Positions 6,201-14,308 of a stretch of 27,018 nucleotides of DNA are shown in pieces. The notes beneath the pieces are model-generated. The model was not told where the DNA came from, did not search any database, and saw nothing but the letters and a program-made list of their open reading frames with translations. A program made the translations under genes and the position numbers. The first letter of the stretch is position 1. Each line of letters opens with the position of its first letter. Source of the DNA: a virus. Where the stretch lies: the IMG/VR virus record IMGVR_UViG_3300007541_000163, positions 1 to 27,018 of that record; one strand, 5' to 3'.

Positions 6201-9068
6201 AAGAATTTATATCCACAACTTGATAGAGATAATCCAGAAAATAATCCAAATAAAACTAGAACTTTTGCTTTACCTACTCCAATTGGACTAACTGAAATTG
6301 ATAATCCTCAGAACAGTTTAACTAGAGAAGTTATTGAAAACACTATTAGTAGTTTTAATTATAATATTGGTATTCTTGATATACATTCACAAACTGGAAG
6401 TTCTCATACTATTACAACAAAACCAGATCATGGTTTGAATCGTGTTACTAAAGTATCTATTATCAATCCTGGAATTAACTATGGTGATGGGTCTGGAGGA
6501 GTTCAGGTATTATATAATGCTTCCTTAATTGGAGCTGCTGGATCTGTCGTTGGTAAACATGCAACAGCAAATGTTGAGGTAGATGTAAATGGAAGCATTA
6601 CTAATGTCAAAATAGTTGACGGTGGATCTGCATATGGGATTGGTAATACCCTTACAGTAGTTGGTGTTGGAACTACGACTGGTTGGGTTGCTGGATATGT
6701 CGTAGTTGATCAAATATACGATAATACTGGAGATGTGCTTAAATTATCGGGATTAAGAGATTCTAGGTTCGGTGAATATAATAATCTTTATAGAATTACT
6801 AATATAAATGTTGGTGATGATCATAATATAACAGTCTCTTCTGCATCTACGATTTACTCACACCCAGCATATGGTCAAAGGGAAGTTATAAGTGGAGTTA
6901 ATACTGATGGATTGATTAATATTAATACTTCAATCCTTTCTGATGTTACTTTATATTTAACTGGACAATCTATTGGAATTAATTCTACTTTTTATAATAA
7001 TATAACTGGAATTACTACGATAACAACAAATAATTCTCATGGATTATTGGTTGGTAATAAAATCGTTGTAAGTGATGTACCAGGTATAGACCAGTATAAT
7101 AAAACATATTATGTTAGGAATGTAATTAATAACAATACTATCGATGTTTTTTCTGGAGCAGGAGTTACTTCACTATTACCAGCTTCTGGTGGATACATTT
7201 ATCCTGTAGGATTTGATGATCAACAAGACATTATTGATATTGATAAAGAATATGATTCGTCTAGACTTGTTGCCAGATATGCTGGTATAACTACTACTTC
7301 AACTACTTTATTGGGTGACCCTGCAATTAACACTATTGCGGTTACTAACGCAACTCATAGAGGTTGGGAAGTTGGTGACTATATCATTGTTAATAAAGAG
7401 ATAATGCGTATTAATCAAAGTGTCATAAATGACACTTCTTTGAGCGTATTCCGTGGACTTTTTGGAACAAGAAAAGACATTCATCCAGCTGGATCTGTAA
7501 TAAGAAGGGTTAAATTTATACCAACTGAACTTAGAAGAAATTCTATTATTCGTGCATCTGGACATACATTTGAATATCTTGGATATGGTCCTGGTAACTA
7601 CTCTACCGCATTACCTTCAAGACAAGACAGGCAGTTTAAAAATATTGAAAGAATTTTATCACAATCTTCTGCAATTAATGGTGGTACTCCATTCTATAAT
7701 GGATTGGATGATAAAGGAAATGCATACACTGTAAATAAATTTACCAGTGGTTCTACTGGTACAGATTTGCTCACTAATGCTCCAATACCTACTGTTAGGG
7801 GAGAAGATATAACGAGTGATAATTCATCTGTTGGGTATGATATTTTATCTACAGAGCAATTAACTGTTAATAGAGGTATAAAAGTTGATGGTGGTAAAGA
7901 TAACAATATTATCTCAGAATTTAATGGTCCAACAATCTTTAACGAAAAAGTAACCGTTAAAGATTCTATTGAGGGAAATAGTATTCTTATTCAAGGTGAT
8001 CAAACAATTTCTAGAGAAATAAGTATAGGAATTGGCACACCAGAAATTGCTGGAAATATTGGTGATTCTAAAATAAATGCAGAACCAAAAGATGGTGGAA
8101 CATTTGGTTGGGTATACACTGATAATAATACTTGGAATGAGTTTGGACCAATAAAAACGACTGCAGATAATTATTATGTTGGTTTATGGAGTGGAACCTT
8201 TAGAGGTGATGGATCAGGATTAGCAAATGTCTCTGATGTATGGGTTTTTGATGGTGTTGGAATCTCTACTACCACAAATGTTGGTATTGAAACGACATCT
8301 GCAAAACCTGGATACTCTCTTTATGCTGCTGGTCCTGTATTATTTGAGAATAATGTTGAATTTAGATCAGAAGCTTTAGTTTGGAATATTGAGAAAGGAT
8401 GGATAGTTGAGACTGGTATCAGTACATTTAATCAGCAGGTCAATTTTAATACCTCAAATCATACAGGTGTCTCAACATTTATAAATCAAGTTATTATAAG
8501 CACTAATCCACAAATAACTGGAGGTGCTAATGAACTTGGTCAATATGTAACTTTTAGACAAACTGATCAAGCGTTAACAAATGCTTATTTGTATGGTGGA
8601 ATTAACTTTGAGGGTAATGATGTTGGTAATAGTGGTGTAAGGGGTTACATTAGAGGTGCTTCTGAAGGTGCTGCTGGTCAATTTGCATTGGTCTTTGGAA
8701 CTCAAGAATCTGGGGCATCTAATCCTCAAGAGAGACTTAGAATCAGTGGTGCGGGTAATGCTACCTTCTCTGGTACTGTTACTGCAAACTCTGATGAGAG
8801 ACTTAAGGAGAATGTCGTTGGAATTGGTAATGCTCTAAGTAAAGTTCTTGACCTCAGAGGTGTATACTTCAACCGTGTTGGTCAACCAGAACGTGAGATT
8901 GGTCTTATTGCACAAGAGGTTGAAAATGTTCTTCCTGAACTTGTATTTGAATCTCCAGATGGAGTTAAGTCTGTTGCATATCAAAACATGGTTGCTGTTC
9001 TAATTGAGGCAATCAAAGAGCAGCAAGAGCAGATTAACGAACTCAAGGCGCGATTGGACAGTCTTTGA
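3252..9068 (+). CDS. Giant virion structural / tail-fibre protein with S74 chaperone tail, 1938 aa
   Basis: The N-terminus MGLSRLDNFLKNSRGDILYV, then RPFKTIQRALIEAARFS and TVIVYPGEH, is the pattern of large cyanomyovirus structural proteins and suggests a beta-helix/pectate-lyase-like head. The body is Ser/Thr/Asn/Ile/Gly-rich with repeated domains: each has a Thr-rich strand, 'H-x-L...G', a beta strand, then 'YN-x-x-Y-x-V', near residues 290, 635, 850 and 1250. A different module near 1355 reads GDYIIVNKEIMRI...VFRGLFGT. The C-terminus from N1846-S1847-D1848 is an S74 domain (ERLKEN, IGLIAQEVENVLPEL, then a coiled coil), predicted to release about 92 residues by self-cleavage before S1847. 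The start is ATG 3252 downstream of a late promoter; no strong Shine-Dalgarno is seen. Its likely job is host recognition at the tail. Whether it is a long or short fibre or a baseplate spike is undecided. Confidence 0.85.
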   Translation: MGLSRLDNFLKNSRGDILYVDPSSIDSTDSIENQGNSLVRPFKTIQRALIEAARFSYQVGLDNDRFSRTTVIVYPGEHLIDNRPGWIPIHDNPVSGNNWLTRGGAYSNALEGFNLDTNFDVNSENNSLYKMNSVYGGVIIPRGTSIVGLDLRKTKIRPKFVPNPQDDTVDSTCLFRVTGTCYFNQFTFFDADPNSLVYKDYGLNLSVPNYSHHKLTCFEYADGVNPVAFDNDDLNYNTTKTDLDLYYEKIALVYGPSSGREISPVFPSVDVDIQSKIDEYRIVGSIGQNIGITSIRSGDGINSSNIITVDILEPINGLDVDTPIRIEGIPASGYNGSFVIRSVEDPTTITYTVSSPPVDPLPTIIAGSPTLNISVDTVTSASPYIFNCSLRSVYGMNGLHADGSKSDGFRSMVIAQFTAIGLQKDDNAFVKYNPISGAYEDSVSVPNLHTNSLSVYKPSYDTFHIKASNNAFLQLVSVFSIGFGNHYISESGGDLSITNSNSNFGAKALVCKGFRKDAFPRDDAGYITHILPPQAINSQEITVEYGAIDVETTIAQLNNTRLYLYNELNRDIPPKSVIEGYRIGSKFDDRLKVVINNQEKSASIIMPDTQGSGIYECSSFKIATVGRTNIGINSISSNILTLTEPHLFESGETIRIFSDDGELPDGISNNNVYYAITSGINNDQIKLARTLDDSVSESAVTVNNKGGILTIESRVSDKKSGDIGHPVQYDESVGQWYITVSSVNNDIYSTITSLGFPSLGKATSKTYISRTPDNRSLDSKIYKVRYVIPKDSTVISRPPEDSFVLQESNTTSGFSDSEVAKFMNISAVTLSNTSELRNPRFISNAIHNPAVGIATIFTDTAHQLSIGSKVEIKNVISSNNITGIANTGYNGIYDVLDTPTRKSFSIGITTSTGIFRSNINIRNLDLPIFKRKELDKTFWIYKTEEIQDYIPNSRDGVYHLTIIDSSSSPTVNPFTDLKFSQPLKNLYPQLDRDNPENNPNKTRTFALPTPIGLTEIDNPQNSLTREVIENTISSFNYNIGILDIHSQTGSSHTITTKPDHGLNRVTKVSIINPGINYGDGSGGVQVLYNASLIGAAGSVVGKHATANVEVDVNGSITNVKIVDGGSAYGIGNTLTVVGVGTTTGWVAGYVVVDQIYDNTGDVLKLSGLRDSRFGEYNNLYRITNINVGDDHNITVSSASTIYSHPAYGQREVISGVNTDGLININTSILSDVTLYLTGQSIGINSTFYNNITGITTITTNNSHGLLVGNKIVVSDVPGIDQYNKTYYVRNVINNNTIDVFSGAGVTSLLPASGGYIYPVGFDDQQDIIDIDKEYDSSRLVARYAGITTTSTTLLGDPAINTIAVTNATHRGWEVGDYIIVNKEIMRINQSVINDTSLSVFRGLFGTRKDIHPAGSVIRRVKFIPTELRRNSIIRASGHTFEYLGYGPGNYSTALPSRQDRQFKNIERILSQSSAINGGTPFYNGLDDKGNAYTVNKFTSGSTGTDLLTNAPIPTVRGEDITSDNSSVGYDILSTEQLTVNRGIKVDGGKDNNIISEFNGPTIFNEKVTVKDSIEGNSILIQGDQTISREISIGIGTPEIAGNIGDSKINAEPKDGGTFGWVYTDNNTWNEFGPIKTTADNYYVGLWSGTFRGDGSGLANVSDVWVFDGVGISTTTNVGIETTSAKPGYSLYAAGPVLFENNVEFRSEALVWNIEKGWIVETGISTFNQQVNFNTSNHTGVSTFINQVIISTNPQITGGANELGQYVTFRQTDQALTNAYLYGGINFEGNDVGNSGVRGYIRGASEGAAGQFALVFGTQESGASNPQERLRISGAGNATFSGTVTANSDERLKENVVGIGNALSKVLDLRGVYFNRVGQPEREIGLIAQEVENVLPELVFESPDGVKSVAYQNMVAVLIEAIKEQQEQINELKARLDSL
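8771..8796 (+). repeat. 26-nt direct repeat at S74 junction, copy 2
   Basis: Identical to 623-648; it encodes GTVTANSD at residues ~1841-1848 of the giant fibre protein, immediately at the predicted self-cleavage point. Confidence 0.75.
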
Positions 9069-9075
9069 ACTGGTC

Positions 9076-9099
9076 GGGGGGTTGACACCCCCCTTTTTT
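9076..9099 (+). terminator. Rho-independent terminator with a -35 box as its loop
   Basis: GGGGGG (9076-9081), loop TTGACA, CCCCCC (9088-9093) and TTTTTT (9094-9099). The stem is six G-C pairs directly followed by six T residues, eight bases after the fibre stop codon. The six-base loop is a consensus -35 hexamer. Confidence 0.9.
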
Positions 9100-9111
9100 G
9101 TGCTGTATAGT
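9082..9111 (+). promoter_or_regulatory. Sigma70-like promoter nested in the terminator
   Basis: TTGACA 9082-9087 and TATAGT 9106-9111, spacer 18. Predicted start near 9118, giving a short leader before GTG 9137. It would separate the early-type helicase/methyltransferase transcript from late fibre transcription in almost no space. Confidence 0.8.
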
Positions 9112-9136
9112 GGGCAGGTATTAAACCAAGTTTTTT

Positions 9137-12100
9137 GTGAGCACTTCTCTTCTTACCAAGCAAACCGAATTCACTTCTAATAATATTAGTGAAAGTGAAA
9201 TCAATACTTGGTTTTACATTTTGTATAATCATAATCTTCATTTGTTCTTTTTTGGTCAAGCAAAAGACTCTAGGAAGAATAAACGGCATAATGATACTGA
9301 TTATACAAAACTTATTGGAAGTTGGAATCTTCTAGGTCATAAACATACTACTTATTGGATTGGCATTAAACAGGTAGGACATCACCTTGATAAAAAGGTT
9401 CATCCAGAAATTGAAGCATTTCCAAATTGTGAAAGTAATTCTGGATCTGGTTCTAATGAAGTTTTTATGTTGAAAGGATTTAGTTTAGAGCGTACATTGC
9501 AAGTATGCCTCAATATTGTAAACAAACTTTTTGGTGAAGCAACGTTTGAAGATGCAAAAAAACTTGTACTCAAACATTATCAAAAAGATTTTGGTATTAA
9601 AATTCGTTCTGCTTGGGAAAAACATAAACAATTTCTTCTGAATGCTAAATGTCGTTCTGGAAAGAATATTATGGTTCTCAGTCATATTGTGGATGAAAAC
9701 GATAAATTGTCTATTGCATGTTCTCGTTCTGGATCTCCAGGAAAAGGTTGGGAAAATGATAAAGAATATTTTCCATCGGTTAAATTTATTAATGTTAAAG
9801 ATAAGGGATGGGAACAAGAACTTGCTTATTGGATGCTTCAAGATGGTGTACAAATTGTTGTTTGGGGAACGGTTCAAAGTCTGACCAATCGTGCTGAAGA
9901 ACTTTGTAAATATCATATCGATTTTATTGCAATTGATGAGGCACATATTGGTAGTCAGGCACAACAATTTACAAGTCTTTATAATAAGTTTAATGAATCT
10001 CAAAATGAAGTAATTAAACTTATTTACATTACTGGAACTGCAGATAAATTGTTCCCTTCTTTTAATAAAGAAAATAGTTTTGTATATTCTTATTGGCAAG
10101 AACAACTAGATGTTCGTAAAGGATTATTTGGTGATGAATATCGTCCTAAAATGAGGGTTCATTTTGCAAAATATGAATGTGAGGAATATAAAAAGATTTT
10201 TGGTGATGATCCAGATGCTATGGGTAACATTTTTACACTGAAAGAAAAGAAGGGTAAGGATTCTGAGTTTCTTTATGATTCTCTTGCCCGTAGTTTTGCT
10301 ATGAAGTTTTACGGTCCAGAACAGTCTAAACTTCGTCTTCCTAATCGTTTGCTTCAAGGCAATTACCATATGATGTCAATGAAGGGAGTTGGTGAGTGTC
10401 ATGCATTTAAAAAAATTGTAGAATGTTATATTCCAACTCTTGTAGTTACTGGTGAAACGGATGAAGATCAAAAGACAATCAATAATTTTTGTCTTCGCAA
10501 TTCTAAAGCACTTATTATCACTTGTAGTGCCAATGTTCTTGGAATGACTTGTGAGTATATTGATACTGTTATCAATTGTCATGGTGGAGAGTCTAAAGAA
10601 TTTTGGCAACAGTTTTCATTTCGTGGTGGATCTGGAAATCATGATTGGGATGTAATTGATTTTGATGCAGAACGAGGACTTCGTGTAATATGTGAATCTT
10701 ATCAGAAAGCAACTGATACAGAACCAGAACTTTTAAACTATGATCAAAGCGATTTTATAGTTATTGATGAATGGTTGAATGGATTTAAACAACTAAATCA
10801 AGATAGGATTGAGCAAATTTTGCACAATAGTTTTGAATCTGTAAAACCCAGTTTTTCTAATATTGTAAAGGGACTTGATCTTGATGATATTGACTTTTTT
10901 GATTTTGAATTGGATTCAAATCTAACAGATATTATTTCTGAAGAAATTTTAAATGAAAATGGTGCAAATAATAAAAATTGTATTAAAAAACTGAATAACA
11001 AAAAAGAAAAATCCAATGATCCCGAAAGTCAAAAAGTAAAGACTGTTAAGGCACTTCTAGAGTCTATTCGTCTTGTTATGACTTATATTATTTCTGAAGA
11101 TATTAAGGTTTATACAATTAACTCTATTATTAAAACCGAAGTTTATAAAAATATTACTGGAGATCATAATAAAATTCTTGAAAAGGTTATTGATAAAAAT
11201 CCCAATAGTAAAAATGCTATTAATGAAAAAATTAGTGCATTTAGTTGCGTTATTAAAAAAAAGTTGAAGGAATCTAAGGCAAAAACCTTAGATGAGTACA
11301 GTGTATCCTTACAAACTCAAAAGAGTATTCCTATGGATCTTTTTGATTCTATGCTTGATAACTGCAATGATTTTTCTAAAGTCTATATGTTTGGTGATCC
11401 CAGCGGATCTCACACTGCCCGTCTTCTGGAGAGGAACATTAATCCAAACAATGTTACTGTGTGGGAGAGTTGCGATAGTCACCGTAATCGTGTAAAATAT
11501 GTAAATGAAGATGTAAATATTGTTGATTCTCATCCAAATATGAAGTTTACTGCTATTCTTGCCAATGCCCCATATAAAGATTCTACTAAGAAGGCAAAAA
11601 ATAATAAACTTTGGCCCCTTTTTGTTGAGCAACATCTTGATTTGATTGCTCCTGGTGGAGATCTGTGTGAAGTTACTCCCACGTCTGTTTTGGGTATTAC
11701 AGGTAAAGGTAAGAAGTTTATGAAGTTGTTCTCTACAAAGTATAATCTAAAAATGATTGATTATACTGCAGATGATTACTTTACAGAAAGTGTTGCTATT
11801 TGTCGTTGGCATCTTACAAACGAACCTTATCAGGGTAAAACGCTTGTTATTACTCACGATGAATCTTTTATTTGGGATTTGAGGAACGGTCTTCCTTTAA
11901 TTGGAGATGCTGCAATTAAGCAGAGCATTCTTAATAAAATTGCTAACTCCAGTCATCCTCGTATTCCTTTGAAAATGGGTCAAGATATTGCTAAAGAAGA
12001 TCATGTACCTGATGGTAAGTATGAAATCTACCACTCATCCAAAAAAATTAAACGTACTAACATTGTTCCTACAACTGGGGATGTACTAAAGTTTGTTGCA

Positions 12101-12391
12101 CCATTCTCTTCCACTTATAAAAAAGGAGGTGTTTTTATTACCAATGGATATGTGGGTATGCTTAATTGTTGGTGTCCTATTGCTTCGGAAGAAGAGGGGA
12201 ATCGCCTCCTCAAAATTTTTGATAAAAAGATCATTCAGTTTTTTATTGATTCTTATAAAAGGAATAGTGGATTTACTGCTGCTATTAAAAATGGTGAAGT
12301 ACCTGACATCACGGACTATGATAATTTGCCTGATCAATTTGGTTTTACCGAAGAAGAAGTTGAGTATTTAAAGAAGAATAATGTCATCTAA
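9137..12391 (+). CDS. SF2 helicase-adenine methyltransferase fusion, R-M-like, 1084 aa
   Basis: Begins at GTG 9137, the first in-frame start after the promoter. Residues ~25-55 (FYILYNHNLHLFFFGQAKD, then Arg and His) weakly resemble a GIY-YIG nuclease. Residues ~170-600 are a superfamily 2 helicase: CRSGKN (K176, with Asn where Ser/Thr normally follows), DEAH at 267-270, a TGTA motif III and WQQFSFRGG as a degenerate motif VI. A charged linker follows. Residues ~735-900 are an N6-adenine methyltransferase-like domain: FGDPSGSHT (D754) as a variant motif I, VTVWES as motif II, and NAPY at 810-813 in place of NPPY, followed by WPLFVEQHLDLIAPGG and a P-S/T-x-L loop. The order recalls single-chain type ISP or type III restriction enzymes. 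Possible roles are restriction of competing phage, self-modification or counter-defence. Helicase and methyltransferase folds are fairly sure; a nuclease is not. The end overlaps the next gene by 11 bases. Confidence 0.75.
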   Translation: MSTSLLTKQTEFTSNNISESEINTWFYILYNHNLHLFFFGQAKDSRKNKRHNDTDYTKLIGSWNLLGHKHTTYWIGIKQVGHHLDKKVHPEIEAFPNCESNSGSGSNEVFMLKGFSLERTLQVCLNIVNKLFGEATFEDAKKLVLKHYQKDFGIKIRSAWEKHKQFLLNAKCRSGKNIMVLSHIVDENDKLSIACSRSGSPGKGWENDKEYFPSVKFINVKDKGWEQELAYWMLQDGVQIVVWGTVQSLTNRAEELCKYHIDFIAIDEAHIGSQAQQFTSLYNKFNESQNEVIKLIYITGTADKLFPSFNKENSFVYSYWQEQLDVRKGLFGDEYRPKMRVHFAKYECEEYKKIFGDDPDAMGNIFTLKEKKGKDSEFLYDSLARSFAMKFYGPEQSKLRLPNRLLQGNYHMMSMKGVGECHAFKKIVECYIPTLVVTGETDEDQKTINNFCLRNSKALIITCSANVLGMTCEYIDTVINCHGGESKEFWQQFSFRGGSGNHDWDVIDFDAERGLRVICESYQKATDTEPELLNYDQSDFIVIDEWLNGFKQLNQDRIEQILHNSFESVKPSFSNIVKGLDLDDIDFFDFELDSNLTDIISEEILNENGANNKNCIKKLNNKKEKSNDPESQKVKTVKALLESIRLVMTYIISEDIKVYTINSIIKTEVYKNITGDHNKILEKVIDKNPNSKNAINEKISAFSCVIKKKLKESKAKTLDEYSVSLQTQKSIPMDLFDSMLDNCNDFSKVYMFGDPSGSHTARLLERNINPNNVTVWESCDSHRNRVKYVNEDVNIVDSHPNMKFTAILANAPYKDSTKKAKNNKLWPLFVEQHLDLIAPGGDLCEVTPTSVLGITGKGKKFMKLFSTKYNLKMIDYTADDYFTESVAICRWHLTNEPYQGKTLVITHDESFIWDLRNGLPLIGDAAIKQSILNKIANSSHPRIPLKMGQDIAKEDHVPDGKYEIYHSSKKIKRTNIVPTTGDVLKFVAPFSSTYKKGGVFITNGYVGMLNCWCPIASEEEGNRLLKIFDKKIIQFFIDSYKRNSGFTAAIKNGEVPDITDYDNLPDQFGFTEEEVEYLKKNNVI

Positions 12392-12788
12392 AAACAAGCA
12401 TAATAAAAAACATGGATCTATATTAGATAGATCTGATGAACGCATTAAACAAACGCAGGAGGTATTTACTCCTCCTGCATTAATTGATAAGATGATTGGT
12501 GATCTTCCAGAAGAAGTTCTTAAAGATCCAAACTCAAAATTTATTGATAACTGTGCTGGTGATGGTAACTTTTTGGTGCAATTATTTAAAACACTTAAAC
12601 AGTATCATACCGAACAACATATTCTCAACAATATGTTGTATGCTGTAGAATTAATGGAAGATAATCATGAAGAATTATGTAAGAGATTGGGTGTTCCAAT
12701 AGATCATCCCCACTATGTCTGTACTAATGCCCTAACTTATGATTATATATTCATGAAGAAAATCACATTAGATCAATTTATGGATTGA
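12381..12788 (+). CDS. N-terminal half of an N6-adenine DNA methyltransferase, 135 aa
   Basis: TQEVFTPPALIDKMIGDLP (residues ~25-43) matches the usual entry to Eco57I/HsdM-like methyltransferases. FIDNCAGDGNFL (54-65) is a clear SAM-binding motif I and YAVELMEDN an acidic motif II. The protein then stops at residue 135, just where NPPY (motif IV) would be expected, so no catalytic motif is present. The upstream fused protein has NAPY but a poor motif I, and the genes overlap by 11 bases. A split or heterodimeric enzyme, a regulatory subunit, or a remnant of a longer gene are all possible. No frameshift continuation with NPPY is visible in the 57 bases before the next gene. Confidence 0.7.
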   Translation: MSSKNKHNKKHGSILDRSDERIKQTQEVFTPPALIDKMIGDLPEEVLKDPNSKFIDNCAGDGNFLVQLFKTLKQYHTEQHILNNMLYAVELMEDNHEELCKRLGVPIDHPHYVCTNALTYDYIFMKKITLDQFMD

Positions 12789-12791
12789 CCC

Positions 12792-12815
12792 GATCCCCGC
12801 GCTTGGGGGTCTTTT
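12792..12815 (+). terminator. Rho-independent terminator
   Basis: GATCCCC 12792-12798 pairs with GGGGGTC 12805-12811 (one G-U), loop GCGCTT, followed by TTTT. It begins three bases after the stop of the methyltransferase-half gene. Confidence 0.75.
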
Positions 12816-12819
12816 GCTG

Positions 12820-12825
12820 TATACT
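12820..12825 (+). promoter_or_regulatory. Possible -10 box (TATACT) for the second helicase
   Basis: TATACT follows the terminator T-run in the context TTTTGCTGTATACT, closely matching TTTTGTGCTGTATAGT after the 9076 terminator. TTGACC at 12785 is too far (29 bases) to be its -35 box, so only the -10 is supported. The repeated context suggests the same terminator-plus-promoter module. Confidence 0.4.
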
Positions 12826-12845
12826 ATGTTCAACGCACACGACCC

Positions 12846-14093
12846 ATGACCCTGAACCTTCGACCCACACAAGAAGAAGCAAGGTCCATTATGGACCGAG
12901 TTCGTAAAGGAATCATTGTCATGCCCACTGGTGCAGGCAAATCCTTCACGATGGTTGCGGACGCACTTGAGCAACTTAAGTCTGGTCCAAAAACCATTCT
13001 TGTTGTTGCTCCCCGCATTCTTCTAGCACAACAATTGAGGGAGGACTTTATGAAGTTTCTTCCGTCTAATTGTGTACATATCTGTCACGTTCATACTGGA
13101 GAGTCTGTTTACTTCAGTACAACATCACCTAAAAAGATTGCACTTTTTAATGATGTTGCTCGTGGAGTATCTGAGTCTTGTGTAATTTTTACTACCTACA
13201 ACTCTTTGAATAAAGTTGTAGATTCCAATATTCATATTGATACTGTTTATTTTGATGAATCGCACAACTCAGTCAAGAAGAACTTTTTTGATTCTACCAG
13301 GCATCTCTCTGCTAATGCTAACCGCTGCTATTTCTTCACTGCTACTCCTAAGTATTCTCACACTGTATCCAAACCTGGGATGAACAATCCCGAAGTTTAC
13401 AATCAGATCATTTACAACGTCCCTGCTCCACGCCTCATTAACGACGGTTCTATCCTTCCTCCTAAGATCAATGCCATTCGTATCCCCTCTGACCGTCTGA
13501 AGGGCGAGGAGGCGGCAGAGAGGGACTGTATGACACTCCTTGATACCATCTGCAATGAGGATCATATGGAGAAGGTTCTGATTGCAGCACCAAATACAAA
13601 AGTCATGATGCGTATGCTTGCTGAGACCGACTTTATGTCAGAAGTTCAGTCTATGGGATATGACCTTCTTTGGATCACTAGCAAGCATGGTGCCTTCTTG
13701 AATGAGAACAAGATTACTCGTGAGGAGTTCTTCTCTCTAATTCAAGAATTTGGTGCAGATCCAGACAAAAAGTTTGTAGTTCTGCATTACTCTATTCTTA
13801 GTGAAGGTATCTCTGTTCCTGGTCTGACTTCTCTAATTCTTATGCGTCAGATGAATGTTATTGAAATGTGTCAGTCTGTTGGTAGGGTTATTCGCCTTCA
13901 TCTTGACGATATTAAAAGGATTCAGAAAGGAACTCTTGTTCCTGGTAAACTTCAAGACTATAAAAAATCATTTGGTCTTGTTCATGTTCCTGTATATGAT
14001 AATGTAGGAATCTCCACTGTTAATCGTCTTCAGGATGTTGTAGATACTGTATTTGTTGAAGGTAAACCTGCGATTAGTGTGATTAAAAAATGA
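12846..14093 (+). CDS. SF2 DEAD/DEAH-type helicase, Res-like, 415 aa
   Basis: Complete superfamily 2 motor: MPTGAGKS Walker A at 26-33 (K32), VVAPRILLAQQL as motif Ia, YFDESH at 135-140 as motif II, FFTATP as motif III, HYSILSEGISVPGL as motif V and CQSVGRVIR as motif VI. It is compact, with no extra nuclease or methyltransferase domain. An ATP-dependent DNA or RNA translocase role is expected, perhaps in recombination/replication (a UvsW-like job) or with the preceding modification genes. Phage T4 UvsW is longer (about 500 aa), so equivalence is not claimed. It has its own terminator and probable promoter upstream, is visibly richer in G+C than its neighbours, and its stop overlaps the next ATG (ATGA). 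Confidence 0.9.
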   Translation: MTLNLRPTQEEARSIMDRVRKGIIVMPTGAGKSFTMVADALEQLKSGPKTILVVAPRILLAQQLREDFMKFLPSNCVHICHVHTGESVYFSTTSPKKIALFNDVARGVSESCVIFTTYNSLNKVVDSNIHIDTVYFDESHNSVKKNFFDSTRHLSANANRCYFFTATPKYSHTVSKPGMNNPEVYNQIIYNVPAPRLINDGSILPPKINAIRIPSDRLKGEEAAERDCMTLLDTICNEDHMEKVLIAAPNTKVMMRMLAETDFMSEVQSMGYDLLWITSKHGAFLNENKITREEFFSLIQEFGADPDKKFVVLHYSILSEGISVPGLTSLILMRQMNVIEMCQSVGRVIRLHLDDIKRIQKGTLVPGKLQDYKKSFGLVHVPVYDNVGISTVNRLQDVVDTVFVEGKPAISVIKK

Positions 14094-14308
14094 CGGATAA
14101 AGAACTGAAAGAAATCTACAATTTTTATAAAAACTGTAGTGAAGGTTTTGTCACAAAGGATGGATATGCTGCAGTACCTTGCGGAAAACAATTTATGATA
14201 GTATACTGTGGTGAGCAGTTAAAACTTTGTAGGAATGAATCTTCAGCGATGAACTTCATCAAAAAACATCGCTCAAAACCAAAACCTGGAACTATTTTTG
14301 TAAAATGA
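14090..14308 (+). CDS. Small hypothetical protein, 72 aa
   Basis: Not recognised. Starts in an ATGA overlap with the helicase stop and ends in another ATGA overlap, so it belongs to the helicase operon. The product begins MTDKELKEIYNFYKNCSEGF and has a beta-like middle (YAAVPCGKQFMIVYCGEQLK) followed by a basic tail (KKHRSKPKPGT). Three cysteines are spread without an obvious metal motif. No signal or membrane segment is visible. Confidence 0.7.
   Translation: MTDKELKEIYNFYKNCSEGFVTKDGYAAVPCGKQFMIVYCGEQLKLCRNESSAMNFIKKHRSKPKPGTIFVK

Noticed and set aside
9485-10105. 206-codon open frame on the - strand
   Set aside because: It lies wholly inside the helicase-methyltransferase gene and its translation is rich in Phe/Ile/Asn/Lys/Cys, as expected from the antisense of an AT-rich coding gene. 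No ribosome-binding site or domain pattern was seen.
12785-12790. TTGACC as the -35 box for the helicase at 12846
   Set aside because: It is 29 bases from the TATACT box, far beyond the 15-19 expected, so only the -10 was listed.
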